This document shows, piece by piece, positions 34,788 through 48,900 of a stretch of 64,000 bases of DNA. A program made the position numbers and the translations under genes. The notes under the pieces were generated by a model that made no database searches, was not told the DNA's origin, and saw only the letters and a program-made list of their open reading frames with translations. Source of the stretch: Stramonita haemastoma (taxonomy: Eukaryota; Mollusca; Gastropoda; Neogastropoda; Muricidae); contig CM060335.1 in the NCBI GenBank assembly GCA_030674155.1, positions 34,309,781 through 34,373,780 of the forward strand, given 5' to 3'. Each line of letters begins with the position of its first letter. Within the stretch, counting starts at the first letter, position 1.

Positions 34788-35104
34788 CCTACAATACATA
34801 AGTTAAAGTTAAAGTCTGTCCCGAGCCTAAGGCTCATCAGGCCGGTGCTTATCCCAGTTTCTGTGGCGTTAAGCGACTGAGAGTCATAGACTCCCCCTTG
34901 GATAGGACGCCAGTCTATCGCAGGGTTAACCCCCAACACAAGGTTGGTACCCCTTTTACACCTGGGTGGGGTGAGAAAATAGCTGTAAAGTGCCTTTTCC
35001 AAGGGCACAACGCCATAGCCGAAAGCTGGGATCGAACCCGCAACCTTTAGATTACGAGTCCAACGCCCTAACCACTAGGCTACAGCGGCGGCCTACAATA
35101 CATA
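34788..35104 (-). mobile_element. Thr-tRNA-type SINE, copy 3, with TSD
   Basis: Element 34801-35091, flanked by CCTACAATACATA at 34788-34800 and 35092-35104. Almost identical to copy 1. About 230 bp upstream of the ENOX start codon. Confidence 0.9.
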
Positions 35105-35323
35105 TAAAAAATTCTTTCCTCCTACTCCTAGCTCACTCTGGAATTTGGTTATCTATCTCTCACTCATGAATATTAAGTATACATCCTTGTTGGAATGCAG
35201 CTACCTTAATGCAGTAATGGTGGGGGAAAAATCGGTTGTAATGCGGTGTGTTTCATGTGCAGGTTAAAAATCAAAGCACAGTCTCAGTGCTTCAGGGTTG
35301 GGTAGCAAAAAAGGCAGACAGAA

Positions 35324-35423
35324 ATGGATCCGTCACGAAACAATTTACCTTTGGAATTTGATATAAACAAAGGAAAACCACCTATGCCAATGGTGTTTCC
35401 CAGTGCAGACAACAAAATTGGAG
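35324..35423 (+). CDS. ENOX: ENOX coding exon 1
   Basis: ATG at 35324; MDPSRNNLPLEFDINKG then a Pro-rich stretch; donor GTAATG, phase 1. A candidate acceptor at 35261-35262 would give 61 nt of 5' UTR in this exon. Confidence 0.75.
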
Positions 35424-36036
35424 GTAATGTTCAACTTCATGTGATTTTAGGTCTTTTTACTAGTTTCAGTGTTATATGTACACTGCGTTTTTGCTTAAAA
35501 TTTGCTTGTAAAGTTCTAACAAAAGATGTTTTTTCAAATGTGTCCTGAACAAATGGTGATGGAAAAAAGATCTGTAAGTTATGCGTAATTAGTAATTAAT
35601 GAAAAAAAATCCTGTTTAGTAAAAATGTCAGTATTTCATGCATGTTTTCAGTATCCACGAATCATAACAAACATTTTACTTCCCCCCCCTTCCACATTTG
35701 GCAATACTTTGTAGAAACAATGATAAGAAGAATTATTAAAAACAAAGGGAAAAAGGAAGATGTTTATTTGTTAAAAGAGTCTGTATTTTTGGAACCTTTA
35801 TCATATCTCTCTATTTTATTCTAAAAACGCTGGTGAGGTGTGTAATATGTGGAAAACTGATACAGCAGGAAAGAATTCAGGAGCTGAATTTCAGGAGTGA
35901 GTGTTTTCTTTTGATGTGATTTTGAAAACTGCATAGATGATTAAGAAAAACAGAACTAGAAAAGGAAGCCATTCAGTTTATTGTCATTGTTCTCCTTGCC
36001 TGATAGTGATCCTATGTATTGGTTGGATATAATTAT

Positions 36037-36133
<97 letters not shown>

Positions 36134-36824
36134 AAATACAAGATTTTCTTAGAATGAGCAACATTGCATTATTGTAGCATTGCTTATTTTTTTATCAGAA
36201 TTATAATCTCTCCACAGAGTGTTGATATTTATTTTTGCAGTTGTATCCACTCATTGTGTATTTAACCATTTTGAGGGCATTCCACTGAGAAATATTTATG
36301 CATTCACTTCGTAAAGTGTAAGTAACTGTATTTAGCCTTAGGGTATTGCACTTGTCAGGAATTTATGTAGACTTTATTACTTTTGTAATATTAACCATTG
36401 ATATCCTTTACAGTGTATTACTTTTGTGATATTAACCTTTGTTGTTCTTTACAGAAATTCCGTCCAGCACAGCGACAGTAGAAGCAGTGGCTGCGGCCAC
36501 AGCGGCTGCCTCCAGCACGAACACCCTGATGACCAACAGTCAATTCAACATGGCCCACATGGCCCCTCCTCACTTGGAAGGACCCAAGCCAATGAGTGAG
36601 GGCAGCAGCATGGCGGGTGGTATGCCCAATATGAGCACCGGTATTCCGAATGTCAACATGAGCACCGGTATGCCCAACATGGGCGCCAACATGGGGGCTA
36701 ACATGGGAAGTACGATGGTAGGACCCATGGGTCCCATGGGACCGATGGGACCAAACATGATGATGGGTCCCATGAACCTTGGTCAGGTATGTTGGCGTTA
36801 TTCTCTCTGCACGTTGTTTTCTCT

Positions 36825-36862
<38 letters not shown>

Positions 36863-36883
36863 TGTGTGTGTGTGTGTGTGTGT

Positions 36884-36939
<56 letters not shown>

Positions 36940-39900
36940 TCAAAGTCAAAATTTTATTTCCAGATGGTACATTGTGTAAGCAATACATTTACTTTTCTTC
37001 ATCAAGCCATCTGTCCAGGGAAAAATACAACCCAACCTCGTGTGTGTGTGTGTGCGTGTGTGCAAGGATTTCAGATGCTATTGTACTGTACTTTTATCGG
37101 GAAAAATGTTCCTGTAAATTTTTAACTCATTTTGTTGTTTCATTTTAGAAGAGGTTTTTTTGTTTGTTTGTGTGTGTGTTTTTTAAAGGAAAGTAAAGAA
37201 GGAACTTATTTGTTTTGTCCCTTCAGAATTGCAGATGGAAAAAGAAAAAGCATCCTGTTGCTGTTATTGACAGTGTCATCAGGAGATCTAAAGTAACATA
37301 CTTTTGTTTTAGAAGTATACTTTGTAGGCGCATATTTTGGTAATATTGACATTGACATGGGTCGCTTATATAAGTACCTCTCCTATAAAGAGGATAGTCT
37401 TTTGACATGAGTCGCTTGTAAATATTATTGTGTGTTGGTATGGTTTAGTTTGCAGGATTGTTGGGGCCAATGGGTCCTTTAGGGATGATGGGCCTGGGCC
37501 TGATGGAATGACCATGGGTCTCATGGGCCATGGTCCCATGGGACCCCCCGCCGTACAGAAGGAGGTCATCACTCTCAATTCCTGTGTCCTCTACCCACCT
37601 CATCCAGGTGCGTGGGTGATTATGTATGCTGTAATTTGTGTGTTTGTGTGTGTGTCTGTGTCTCTGTGTGTCTCTGTATGTCTCTGTGTGTCAGAGTATA
37701 TAATATATATTATGTGTTAGTATCAGCAGAGCTGTCTAAAATTCCATTTTTAGCAGAACTTGTGATGTGTTGTATTAAACATTCTTAACAACTGCAATGT
37801 GCTTCTGATTTGTTTTATCATCAGTTTTTGATGGTGGGATGTGGGGTAGGCATGTTTGTGAAATAATCTTTTAGGAACAAGATTTTTTTTTGCTAAAAGA
37901 GAAATTATTGTATTGTAGTTCATGTATGTATGATCATATGTGTATGCTTATGTGAATATGTTTAATGTTCAGTGTGTGCATGTTTTTTGCACAAGAAATA
38001 GAAAGGAAATCCCTGTGAATTTTTTTTTAATCAAAAAAATTAAATTTTTTTTTTAAAATCCCTGTATATAGCATTTCAGTGTGCATCAGTGTGCATCTTT
38101 GGGTCTACTTATGTATCAAAATTACCTATGATGGTTTCCCACCTGAATATCAAAGCCTGTGTTGCCCCATGATTGTCCCACAGAAGCCCCACCCCACACA
38201 GTGAGAGAGCGTCCCCCTGGCTGCAGAACAGCGTTTGTAGGAGGTCTGCCAGAGAACATCACTGAAACAATTGTGCAGGAGGTGTTTGAGAAATCAGGCC
38301 CGATTGAAACCATTCGTCTTGGCAAGAAGAACTTTGCTCACATTCGCTTCATCAAACCCGAATCTGTTGAAGAAGCCATGTACCTCTCGGGTAAGATTAA
38401 AAAAAAACAAAAACATTTTGCTTGTTGCATGCAGCGTGGTTAATAAGAGAACATTTCTCATTTTTATACATGCATCTTTTTTTTTCTCAGATTGAATATT
38501 TTTTTTCATGTAATGTTTTTCTTTTCCTTTTTTTTGTGGTTGGTATGGGTTTAGAAAATGAGTCTTGATAATTTATTATCTGTAGGTTGTTCATGTGTAG
38601 TTAGATATGACAATACTATACCTTTTTGGTTTGTTTTTTGTTTTTTTGCTGCCTTACACTTTCTGTGATATCCTCACACATCATCTCTGTTTCACTTACC
38701 TTGACTTTATTACTCTGTGCCATATAAATCTCTTTGCATTCTCTCACCTGGTACCTGACTTTATCACACACTGCCACTCATGAGACCTTACGAAATCTCT
38801 CTGCTAGCGATCACCAGGGATAAAGCTGTAGTTATTTGGTATTAGTGAGAGGAAGTCATGCTTCATTTTGCAACTGGATTATTGCTGTTTCTTCTTGCAA
38901 GTCAGGAGTGTTCTCTGTAGTGTCAGGTCAGCTCTGGTTCAATAAGCCAACAGGGCAAAACAGAACTGTCATTAGCGGGGTCCTGTTATTGTATTTTGTA
39001 CCACTTTATGTTATATTAACCTCCCAAACAGATTTTAAACCGAAATAAGTATTAGTGAGAACCATTACATTCAGAAGTGTGTTCATAAACATCCAAAATA
39101 TTGAATAACTCTCCAGTTGAAAGAAGTAAAAAAAATTGGCTGAGAATCTAGTCTTGAATATTTCTACAAAAGATCAGCATCACTCATGTCAGTTGCTGTT
39201 GATTTGCTTACTCAGGGTACCGTATGAAGATTGGAAACAAAGATGACAAATCCAACACTGGAAGGATTCATGTGGACTACGCTAATGCCCGAAACGACCA
39301 GTACGAGTACGAGTGTGAACAGCGCGCTGTAGCGCGAGAGATGCGGCACCAACAGCAGATTCAGGAAGAGCGCCTCAGAGTGCCCTCCCCTCCTCCTGTG
39401 GCTCCTTTACCATTTATGATGGCAACGCTCTGTTGGATGTGATCAAAAGTAACTCACTTTTTTTTTTGTCTTTAAATTTTGGTTATCTGAGCCTTCATGT
39501 ATGTTGAAACTTTGAATTATACCACTTGTTTGAAGTATACCTTCTCTTTTTTGGGGGAAGGGGTCTTTTTTTTCTGAAATCTAAAAAAAAGAAGGGAAAA
39601 AAATTCTCTCATGTGGAAATGAAAAGATGAAAAAATGCTGTAAAAAAAAAAAAAGAGAAGCTTTTAGCTTCTATCTAATGGAAAAAAGCCATGTACATAG
39701 TTGTCTATTAAAGAAGTGCCAAGAAAAATCACAAGTGTAGTAGTTCTATGAAAAAACATCTTGCAAGATTACAGGCATTTCAAAGAGGGTATTGTGTAAC
39801 TATACTCTGACACTGTGCAAGATTACAATCAGTTTAAGAGGATATCATATTGAATGTTCCTTGCTTATGTGGTTGTCTTCTAAGCACTTAAAGTGTTCAG

Positions 39901-42900
39901 AGTAGTTTTTTGGAGTTCCATCCAGTCTTTGAATTGACTGGAATGTTTTTTAAAAAACTAAAAGGGATATATAAATATGTCTGTGCTTATTTATGGTAGT
40001 CTTTTAAGCACTGTGATGTTGAAAGTAGTTATTGTATAGCTATTCAAGAGTCCCATGTCTTTGAATGGAATCCTCATAAAGCTTTGCATTTTCTGTAGCG
40101 GACTCTGGCTTCATGAAGGCTTGCCAGCAGCTGGTGACTGGCTGAACAGGGGCAGCGTGGACAAGCGGTCTGCCAACTTGTTCTACTCCCTGATCCAGAG
40201 TTCCAACTCCCATGTGCGGCGTCTGGTGACAGAGAAACAGCAGCACGAAGAGGAGGTCAACCAGGCCAAGCTGCTCTTCAAACAGCGTATTCAGGGCATC
40301 ATCGTGCAGTGTAAGTTCATCCTGCCCTTCCCCCTCCTTCCGTCTATCTGCTGCTGTGGAGGTACCGTTTGCAAGCATAGGCTGTCTGAATTAGGCAGAA
40401 ACAAAATATGTTTTGTGTACTACTAAATTAATGTATATGTGTACTACTACAAAGTCTAATGGATAAAATGAGTGTACTACTACAAAGTCTAATGGTAAGG
40501 TGTACTAAATGATGCAAAGTTCTAATGATAATGTTTTACTACTACAAAGTCTACTGTCAGAAAAATGTGAACTAAGAACATTGTCAGTGGTGTAACATTC
40601 AAAAAAGATGCACAGTTCATTTTCTGTCAATAATTTTATGTAGAGTTTGATTGATAGTTAGTATTTTTAATTTAAAAAAATAAGTTTTTATGTCTGCAGA
40701 CATTAACCTTCTGCTGTGATAGATGCAAAGGCAGACATGGTTTCTGTGTGAGAAAGGGGAAAAAAGGATCATTGTCAGTATCACCTCATGAACAGGATTG
40801 ATTTAAGGAATCCTTATGGTAAGATGACATATTCAAAAAGAATTGTCTAATGATTCAGTACATGTGTGACTGCTTTAGCTAAGGATGGCACACATACAGT
40901 TGTGAATCCAGGGCTCAGTTCGATGTGAATATGTCATAAAACACTGATAGTGTGATTAGGGCTAAAGGTAAGATAAGTAGAGATCTAAAAGGAGATTACG
41001 TCAAGTTAAGCATCGCTTTTTGATAAAACTCATGTCTGTTTTATTAAGCATCTTTCAGTCTTGTAAGAAGAGTTTGTTACAAGTAGTCATTTTTAATGTT
41101 TACAACTGAAGTTTCACATCAGTATACTGATTTGTCTATGAGAGCTCCAGGTACAGTAGAGTTAACACAATACAGGTACAGTATATATGAAACTTAATGA
41201 AGGTCTCTTGCAGAAGTGCATTTGTGCTTTTTGACTTGAAACTAGATAGAAAAGTACAGAGATCTGCACATCCAGTGTAAGTATTGGGCTCCGTGTCTGG
41301 ATCAAAGGTAATAAGTTATTTTGAAAAAAAAAAAAATTCTTTTGATACCGAGGTAAGATTTTTTCATCTTAACATCTTTAGGTTGTATAAAAACACTATA
41401 ACTAAATCTAGTTATAGTGGAGGCCCCCCCCCGCCCCCCCCCTCGTCCTTTGCTTTTGCCCTGTTCCTTTTCTTCTTGTCACTTTTTTCTTGTCAATTTT
41501 CTGCTTTCTTGGTTCTTTCTCCTGCCCTTTTCCATGAAGACTTAATAAATAACAATTCTCTCCCATGCCGAAGTCAGATTTGCTGTACCTGATTTGTCAG
41601 TTGTTACTTAATTAACAGCAGCCAGCACAACACATTTTATATGACAGACAGCAATAGTTGCTGTCTGAGTGTTCATTGAAGAAGACGACTTGTGGAGAAA
41701 AAGGGACTCTGCATTGTCTGGAGTTCAGAGTAAATTGGGAAAATCAAACATCCTTTCCCAGGATTAGTGAAGCACTGATAGTGATAGATGATTGGTACCA
41801 TAATCTGAATAGCAGAAATGAAGGAGATAGGTCTTTTATCTTTGTTGAAATGTGTGCACAGTGGTGCTTGAATGAAAACATGATATATGGTACACTCATG
41901 ACTTTAGTCATCTGACTCGGAAGATGAGTACCCAGACCACGCTCAAATTGAAGGAAATGAAAGGAAACAATAATAATAATTTATGGGATTTTATATACAC
42001 TGAATCTTGTAGAGCATACATATCAAAGTGCTTGCATACAAATTAGTCACACATTTAGACATATGGCACTAACTACAATTTGACACTGCTGCCACCTTAA
42101 ATGGCCACCCATATACTGTCTGGAGAGGTAGTCAAACCACATGTCTAGGTCTCAGGACATCCTTGACCATTTGTAATGTTGTCATCACACTTGGCATTTT
42201 CCGTCATTATCATGGTTATTCAGGATCATTTAAACCTAGGTCAGACCTTTCTGAGTGAAATGGATGAAGTGCTATATGATACACTCAAAAGCTCTGTGTT
42301 TGAGAAAGGCTGTTTGTTGCTGCTTCTGAGGAGTTCAGTCACATACATGTACTCACAGGTGTATACTCTAAATTGGTGTGCCTGTGGGGTCAATATTGAA
42401 TGCTGTCTTGCTTGCAAATACTATCCAGCTGTTTGGAATGTATCACAGTCTGTTCCAAATAGTTGAGTTGAGCCTGATACCTCCGCTGTTTGAGGCTTAT
42501 GTTTACTATGATACAGGGACATGATCCATTTTGGAATCCATTTTACCCTGTTCTCCAGGCGTGCACTTTGAGTTCAAACCTGTGATTGCAACATTTACCT
42601 CTAGATCATTATTCCAGTCCTAAAATTGCTGTCCTCTTTTAATTGTTAGTAAGCTGAATATATGGTACTATTTGTGTAGTCTTCTGCAAATGTCTTTGTT
42701 TTATTTGGTAAAAAAATTTCCTGAAACTCAGAACACCTTTTTTATCTACCCCTTTCCACTGCTAAAAAGATAAGTGCAGGTCTGGAAACTGACTTTTTGA
42801 ATTAGCAGACAGTGTTTGTGCATCTCCCTGTGTGTGTTTATCTGTTTCTGTCTCTCAGTTTTTGTGATTGTCTCTTTATGAAACTCTGTCTCTCAGTTTT

Positions 42901-45900
42901 TTCTGCTTAACTAGCTGCACTTGTTTGGTCATAAGATACTAACATGATCTGAGCCTTGTTTTAAAGTGTAAGTGGTCCTGTGCAGTACACTTCATGGAAT
43001 CACTTTAGTGTGTTCAGTAAACACTTACCATTTTCTCCAAGGTATAGACTGTTACCTTTAAACTGCATCAGCCCAACCTCATGGCTTACAGAACAAATGT
43101 GGCCTATACATAGATTTTTTTACTTAAATTATGAAATCTGTTGTCTACAAGTTCGGTTTATTTCTGGTCATTGCTGGTCATCTTGGCTGTGTTTTATATC
43201 ATTGATTTTCTAGGTTTTGTGTTGAAGGGAAAGTATTATATAGAGCCCAGTATTCCATTATTTTCTATACAAAAAAAGTTTTCAGGAATATGTGGTTCAA
43301 CATTTTCCATTTTGATGTCAAGTTAACACACATCACAATGTTTTTAAACAACTGGTATTCGAGCCTGTCAGCCCTCTCGTATTGAAAAATGACAGGCATG
43401 TTCAATCTCTCACAAATCAAATCTTTTTGGGAAAAACAACAACAGCAAATCATCTGATCAAAATAGGCTTTTTGTTAAGATTTTCATGTACAGCGCTGGA
43501 AAATTTTAGTTGACATAACAGCCAGAACTGTTGTGCAGCCACAATTGCAGGGGAATAAATTATTGGATGGCCTGCTCATCTCTGTTTTGTCACCATATGG
43601 CTTAAAGTTTTACTGCCACTTGTAAATGAGTATTGTGGTTTTTTTCTTCAATTTAGATGGTGTTGCTCATGGCAGTGTATCCTGTAACATGGAAAATTTG
43701 CTATTCTTATTTAGTTGCCACAGTCTTCAGAGAGTCAGTAGTCATGTCCATAAGAACGGTAACTGTGACACATAACAGAAGGATTGTCTTGAACTCTGAA
43801 CGCATTAGCACTGGTGACGTATGACCTAGTTATGGTAACCTTTGACCTCCTTCCTTTCTCAAGTGGGTCAGATAGAGAGCGTGTTCACGGCCTCGCTGAA
43901 GCAGCGGAACTGGGATCACTTTACCAAAGCTCAGCGCAAGAACATCGACACATGGTTCAAGCTGGTCAAGGTGAGAACAAGAGCCAAGTGAGGATTCGTG
44001 CCACGATACAAAAGAGGGTGGCTGTGGTAGTAGCTTTTCCAGCTTTTTTTTTCGCTTCTTCTTCTTTCAAAATTTTTACTTTCAAGTTTTTGAGCTTGCT
44101 TTGAATCAACAGTAAAAGAGAGAGAAAAAATTGATTTTTAAAAGAGGCCGAGAAAGAAGTGATGTTTGCCACCCTCTTTTGATCACTGGCTCTTGTGAAA
44201 CAAAAAAAGTTCAGTTCTTATGAGTTCCCGCGGAGCAGATTTTATGATTGACACTCTGCGTCTAGTTTGCCTGGTAATGGATAGGGGTTACGTATCAATA
44301 CAGCATTGATAACAAGTGAATCCCACTTCGGAAAGTTGCAGTGGTGATGTGTGTTTGGTGGACGTGTGGGAGTGAGTGTGGGGGTGACAGTATTAGGGTT
44401 TGTGTGGTATTGGTTTGTTTCTAGGGTTTGTTTTGATTTTTTTTGTTCATATTCTCAGAACTGGTAAGTTCGTTAACCTAATTTTTATCACATGAAAAGA
44501 CAATCTGAGATCAGCAGAATGAGTGAGAACTTAGCTGCCTTTGTATTCATGAAGCAGGTAAGAACACTTTGCTGACTAGCGTGTTGTATGACAGGAGGGA
44601 CTTGAATACCTACATATGTATGGGTTCATGAACTTCAAGGAAGAAGAATACTATGCATCAAGTTACTTTGGAAAATCTCAGGCTTTTTTTTTTAGACAAC
44701 ACTGATGGTAATGATGATGATGATAATGAAGATTGTTGTTATTTTTATTAAAAATATTTCTGCATTTTATGCTCACACATGCAGAAATGCACACACACAC
44801 ACATACATATTTCACAGTTAAAGTTAAAGTCTGTCCCAAGCCCTAAGCCTCATCAGGCTGGTGCTTATCCCGGTTTCTGTGGCGTTAAGCGACTGAGAGT
44901 TATAGACTCCCCCTGGATAGGACGCCAGTCTTATCGCAGGGTTAACCGCCAACACAAGGTTGGTACCCCTTTTACACCTGGGTGGGGTGAGAAAATAGCC
45001 GTAAAGTGCCTTTTCAAAGGGCACAACGCCATAGCCAAAACCTGGGATCGAACCCGCAACCTTTAGATTACGAGTCCAACGCCTTAACCACTAGACTACA
45101 GCGGTGGCTATATTTCACATTAAATGATCATATTTGCGCAGGTACCTGAAAATTTGTGTGCTTGTTTGAGTATTTAGTGCCTTTCTGAAGAAGGGTTTCA
45201 CTTGCAATCTGCATGGTGTTTTTCTAGAACTCCAAATTGAACTGTATGTGCTCAGGTAGCATCAGTCATAAAATCTGCATAGAGATAATAGAAAGGACTT
45301 CTTTTCACAACCTGAAATTATCAACCAGAGCCAGTCAGTGGCTTGCTTATGCCCCTGAAAAGAAGCACAACAGTAACCAAAACCAATTTTTTTAGACACA
45401 TAAGTGCATTTTCATGCCTGTATTTTGTATCTTCCCACGGTCTTTTTTGTCCCCTTTGGTCTGTTTTGTTGTTGAAAGGAAGTCCAGAGAAAGTGTACAT
45501 TAACACCAAACTTGTTTCATAAGATCCCCACCAGTCTGATGGTGGTAGCCTGGTTATGACACAATCAGGCAGACAGTGCTGTCTGTTACCTTCGGGTGTG
45601 GGAGAGGCTTGAACCAAGATGGAGACCAAATGTAAACGTGGCCTGCTTGCCGACAAAGAGCTTGTGGAAGGCAGCTAAAAGAAGGGTATATAGCAGAAAG
45701 AAAATGCACGTGTATTCAGTGCGCACATTTATTTTGCTCTACTGCTGCTGCCGCCATGGGATTGAGGACCACTCACTCATCTGTGGAGAAACTCCAGAAG
45801 CCGGGTAAATGCTCATCTGTTCAGAAGTTGAGGCGGAAAGGAGTTCTTCAAACAGCAACAAAGGGTAAAATGTTCTCTGTTCATCAACCTCGGGAAGGAA

Positions 45901-48900
45901 CCAACTACAGATGGAAACTCTTTGTCTCCTCTATGTCTATGGGAAATCTTGTGCCAAAGTGTCTTGAGCATGGTAAACTAGATCCCGTGTAGTATGATAA
46001 TGGGTATGATTATATCATGGAGCAAGAAAATGTAAATATTCTGAATCTCTGTGTGTTGTAGGTAAGTATTGGTCAAGTGTTCGTATGGCCACATTGGTGT
46101 CTCAGTGCTAGCTTCTTTCTCCTGTCCATTGATGCTAGTTTACTGGAAAAAGTGCTGATTTTTTATTCCACAGATGTGTTGGTTCTTTATTCTTTCATGT
46201 TCTTATTGACAGTGGACAGAGATTTAAAAAAAAAAAAAATCTTGAGAACAGGTGAAAAGTGTGTTTGGATATATGTGAGTAAAGTATCATGTTATCATAG
46301 TGAGAGATCAATATTTACCTATGACTGGTGATCACTTGGCACTCTGTTACTACAAGTTTAAAAAAAATTCTGTTATCTCTGCTTTTGTGAGAAAAAGATT
46401 GGTACAGTTACTGAGTTAGAATTCTAAACAAATTAACCCAAAAGTTGCATGTCTATCCAAATCAATTTAACATTGATTTTCAGAAGATATGAGACAAGTT
46501 TTTCTTCTTTCATTCTAAACTATTTTCTTTCTTTGTAAACTAGAAAGTGTAAATAAAGATTGAAAGTTTGTATTACAGTCAGGGTTTATTACCTCTGCTG
46601 GTGCTTAAAACTGTAAATAATCAGAGCTAATAGAAAACATTTCTCAGAGGGCTTCTTAGCTTAACCATGCTGGCTTTGAAAGTCACGAGAAATTCATCGT
46701 GAGGGAAAACTTTTTTTCTTTTTTTTTCTTTTTTTTTTTACCCTTCCTAGACAACGAAACTGTTTGAAAATGAAATGGGAATAAAGAAATCTGGTCAATG
46801 GAAGGATCTGCCAGTATGTTCAAATGTACACAGAAATAACACATCACCTGCAGTCAATGGTAAGTCTGTCCATTGCGTTCACATGTATGGTAAGGTTCAC
46901 ATGTGTGGTAAGTTTTATCGGTGTGTTCTCGTGTACACAGGAATGACAACCTGCAGACAATGGTAGGGTTTTTATTAGTGTGCTTGAGTGAACAAGATGA
47001 CAAACCTGTGATCAGTAGGAAGGCTTACCAGTGTGTCTGCATGTCCAAATGAATAAAAATAACAACTACTTAAAAAAAATAAATTAACTACTTGTGGTCA
47101 GTGATAAGGTCTGCTAGTGTGTCTAGTTATTACACAGGAGTGACAACTAGGACTTGTAGTAGGGACTGCCAGTGTATTCACATCTACACATTAAGATTGT
47201 TTTTACAGGAGATCCGTCAAGCCCAGCAGGCGCAATTCCTGAACGAACGAAGTGAAATGGAAATGGACATGTCAGACACCGAAACAGAAGACAAAGAACC
47301 TTCACCCAAAAAGAAGCGTAAAGACCTGCCTTTTGATGGTGTGGGTGAGTCTATTCTGACAGTCATGGATTGATTTTTTGTTTTTTTGGTAGTTTTGTTC
47401 TGTTCCTTGACTAGAGCTCTGAGGATCACCAGCAGTAAGATTTTTGTGTATGGGACCAATTTTTGTCCTCCCCACCATTTAGCTAACCACATTCAGGCTT
47501 CAGGGATGGTGTCTACACATGACAACTGTGTGCCTGCTGTGTGTTTGTGTGTGCGTGCGTGCGTGCATGTGTGTGTGTGTGAGAGCACTTCTGATCACAA
47601 ACTTGAACATACACACACACTACCGTTTCTTAACGCCCCCCCCCCCCCCCCCAAAGAAAAAAAAAAAAAAAAAAACAACCACTTAAATGGTGATTCACTC
47701 GAGTACAGCTGTATTGTTTTGTAAATAGATAAGTCTCCTCTGTACCTTTTTGGTTTTACTGCATGATTTACTGCATGATAAGTCGTTGGTGAAAATACTC
47801 TGGAGTTGGTACCCTGTAAGATCTGTCTAACCATGTGCAGTATCATAGTGAAATGACATTTGTGTTTCAAAAGCTAAACCAATTTTCCACAGCACAGTGA
47901 TTGTTGGCTGTGTATGAGCATGTAGATGCTTTTTGTATTTATTTTTGTATTTTTTATCTTATTGTATTTTTGTTGTTGTTTTTTTAAATTATTTATTTCA
48001 AAAATATTTTAAAATTTATTTTTTTAGCATGTAGATGCTGAACTATATAACAGGCAGTTTGTTTGACAGCGGCTTCCATGGAGGCAGCTGATCAGCTGAT
48101 GAACGGCCAGCTCAACAGCCTGAAGGAGGAGAATGACTCCCTGAAGTGCCAGCTAGAAGCCTACGTCAATGAGGCCGAGATGGTGAAACTGGAGGCCAAA
48201 CAGACCACAGACGAGCAGGAGAAACAGATCAAATCCCTGCAGAATGCTTTGAAGGGAATGCAACAGGTAGCCGAGTCTTTTATGCACTTGTTCATGCACA
48301 CACACACACACACACACACTGGTTTCTTTTGCTCGCAATTCTTTAAGCACTGTTCATTTAAAAAAAAAACCCAGCTCAAAAGAAGTTCTGCATAACTTGT
48401 CTTTAGGTGATGCATTTTGGAATACTTTGATTAATGAGCTTTGTTCTGATTTGAATCCAGATCAAGTTTGAAATTATTATTTCTTTGGCTTATTTTGACA
48501 TATTCTTATGAATTTACTGAATCAACTCCTTAATATTTGTGAAGCGGTTTTCTTGGGCTTTGACTGCCAAAAATGTTGGCTCAAACTTTCCCGATTATAT
48601 GTCTTAAATGAACCCAAGAACCACAGGTCCAAATGATTGAATTATAAAGTCCATTCAGATAGGACTTTAACTTAAGATGACAAGAATGAGTCATGTTATG
48701 GGAACTGACTTTTTTTTTTTTTCCAAAGCATTTTCCCTTCAACACCAAGGAAATCAAAAGACGCAAAAATATTGATATCCAAGTCAGAGGAAAGGAAGTA
48801 AAGGTTAAATGTAGATAACGATATCTTGAACAGAAAATATTCTTAATGTTAGAGATATTACATGTTTTTATGGAGTCAGTGTTTTATGTAGTCGAGCAGG

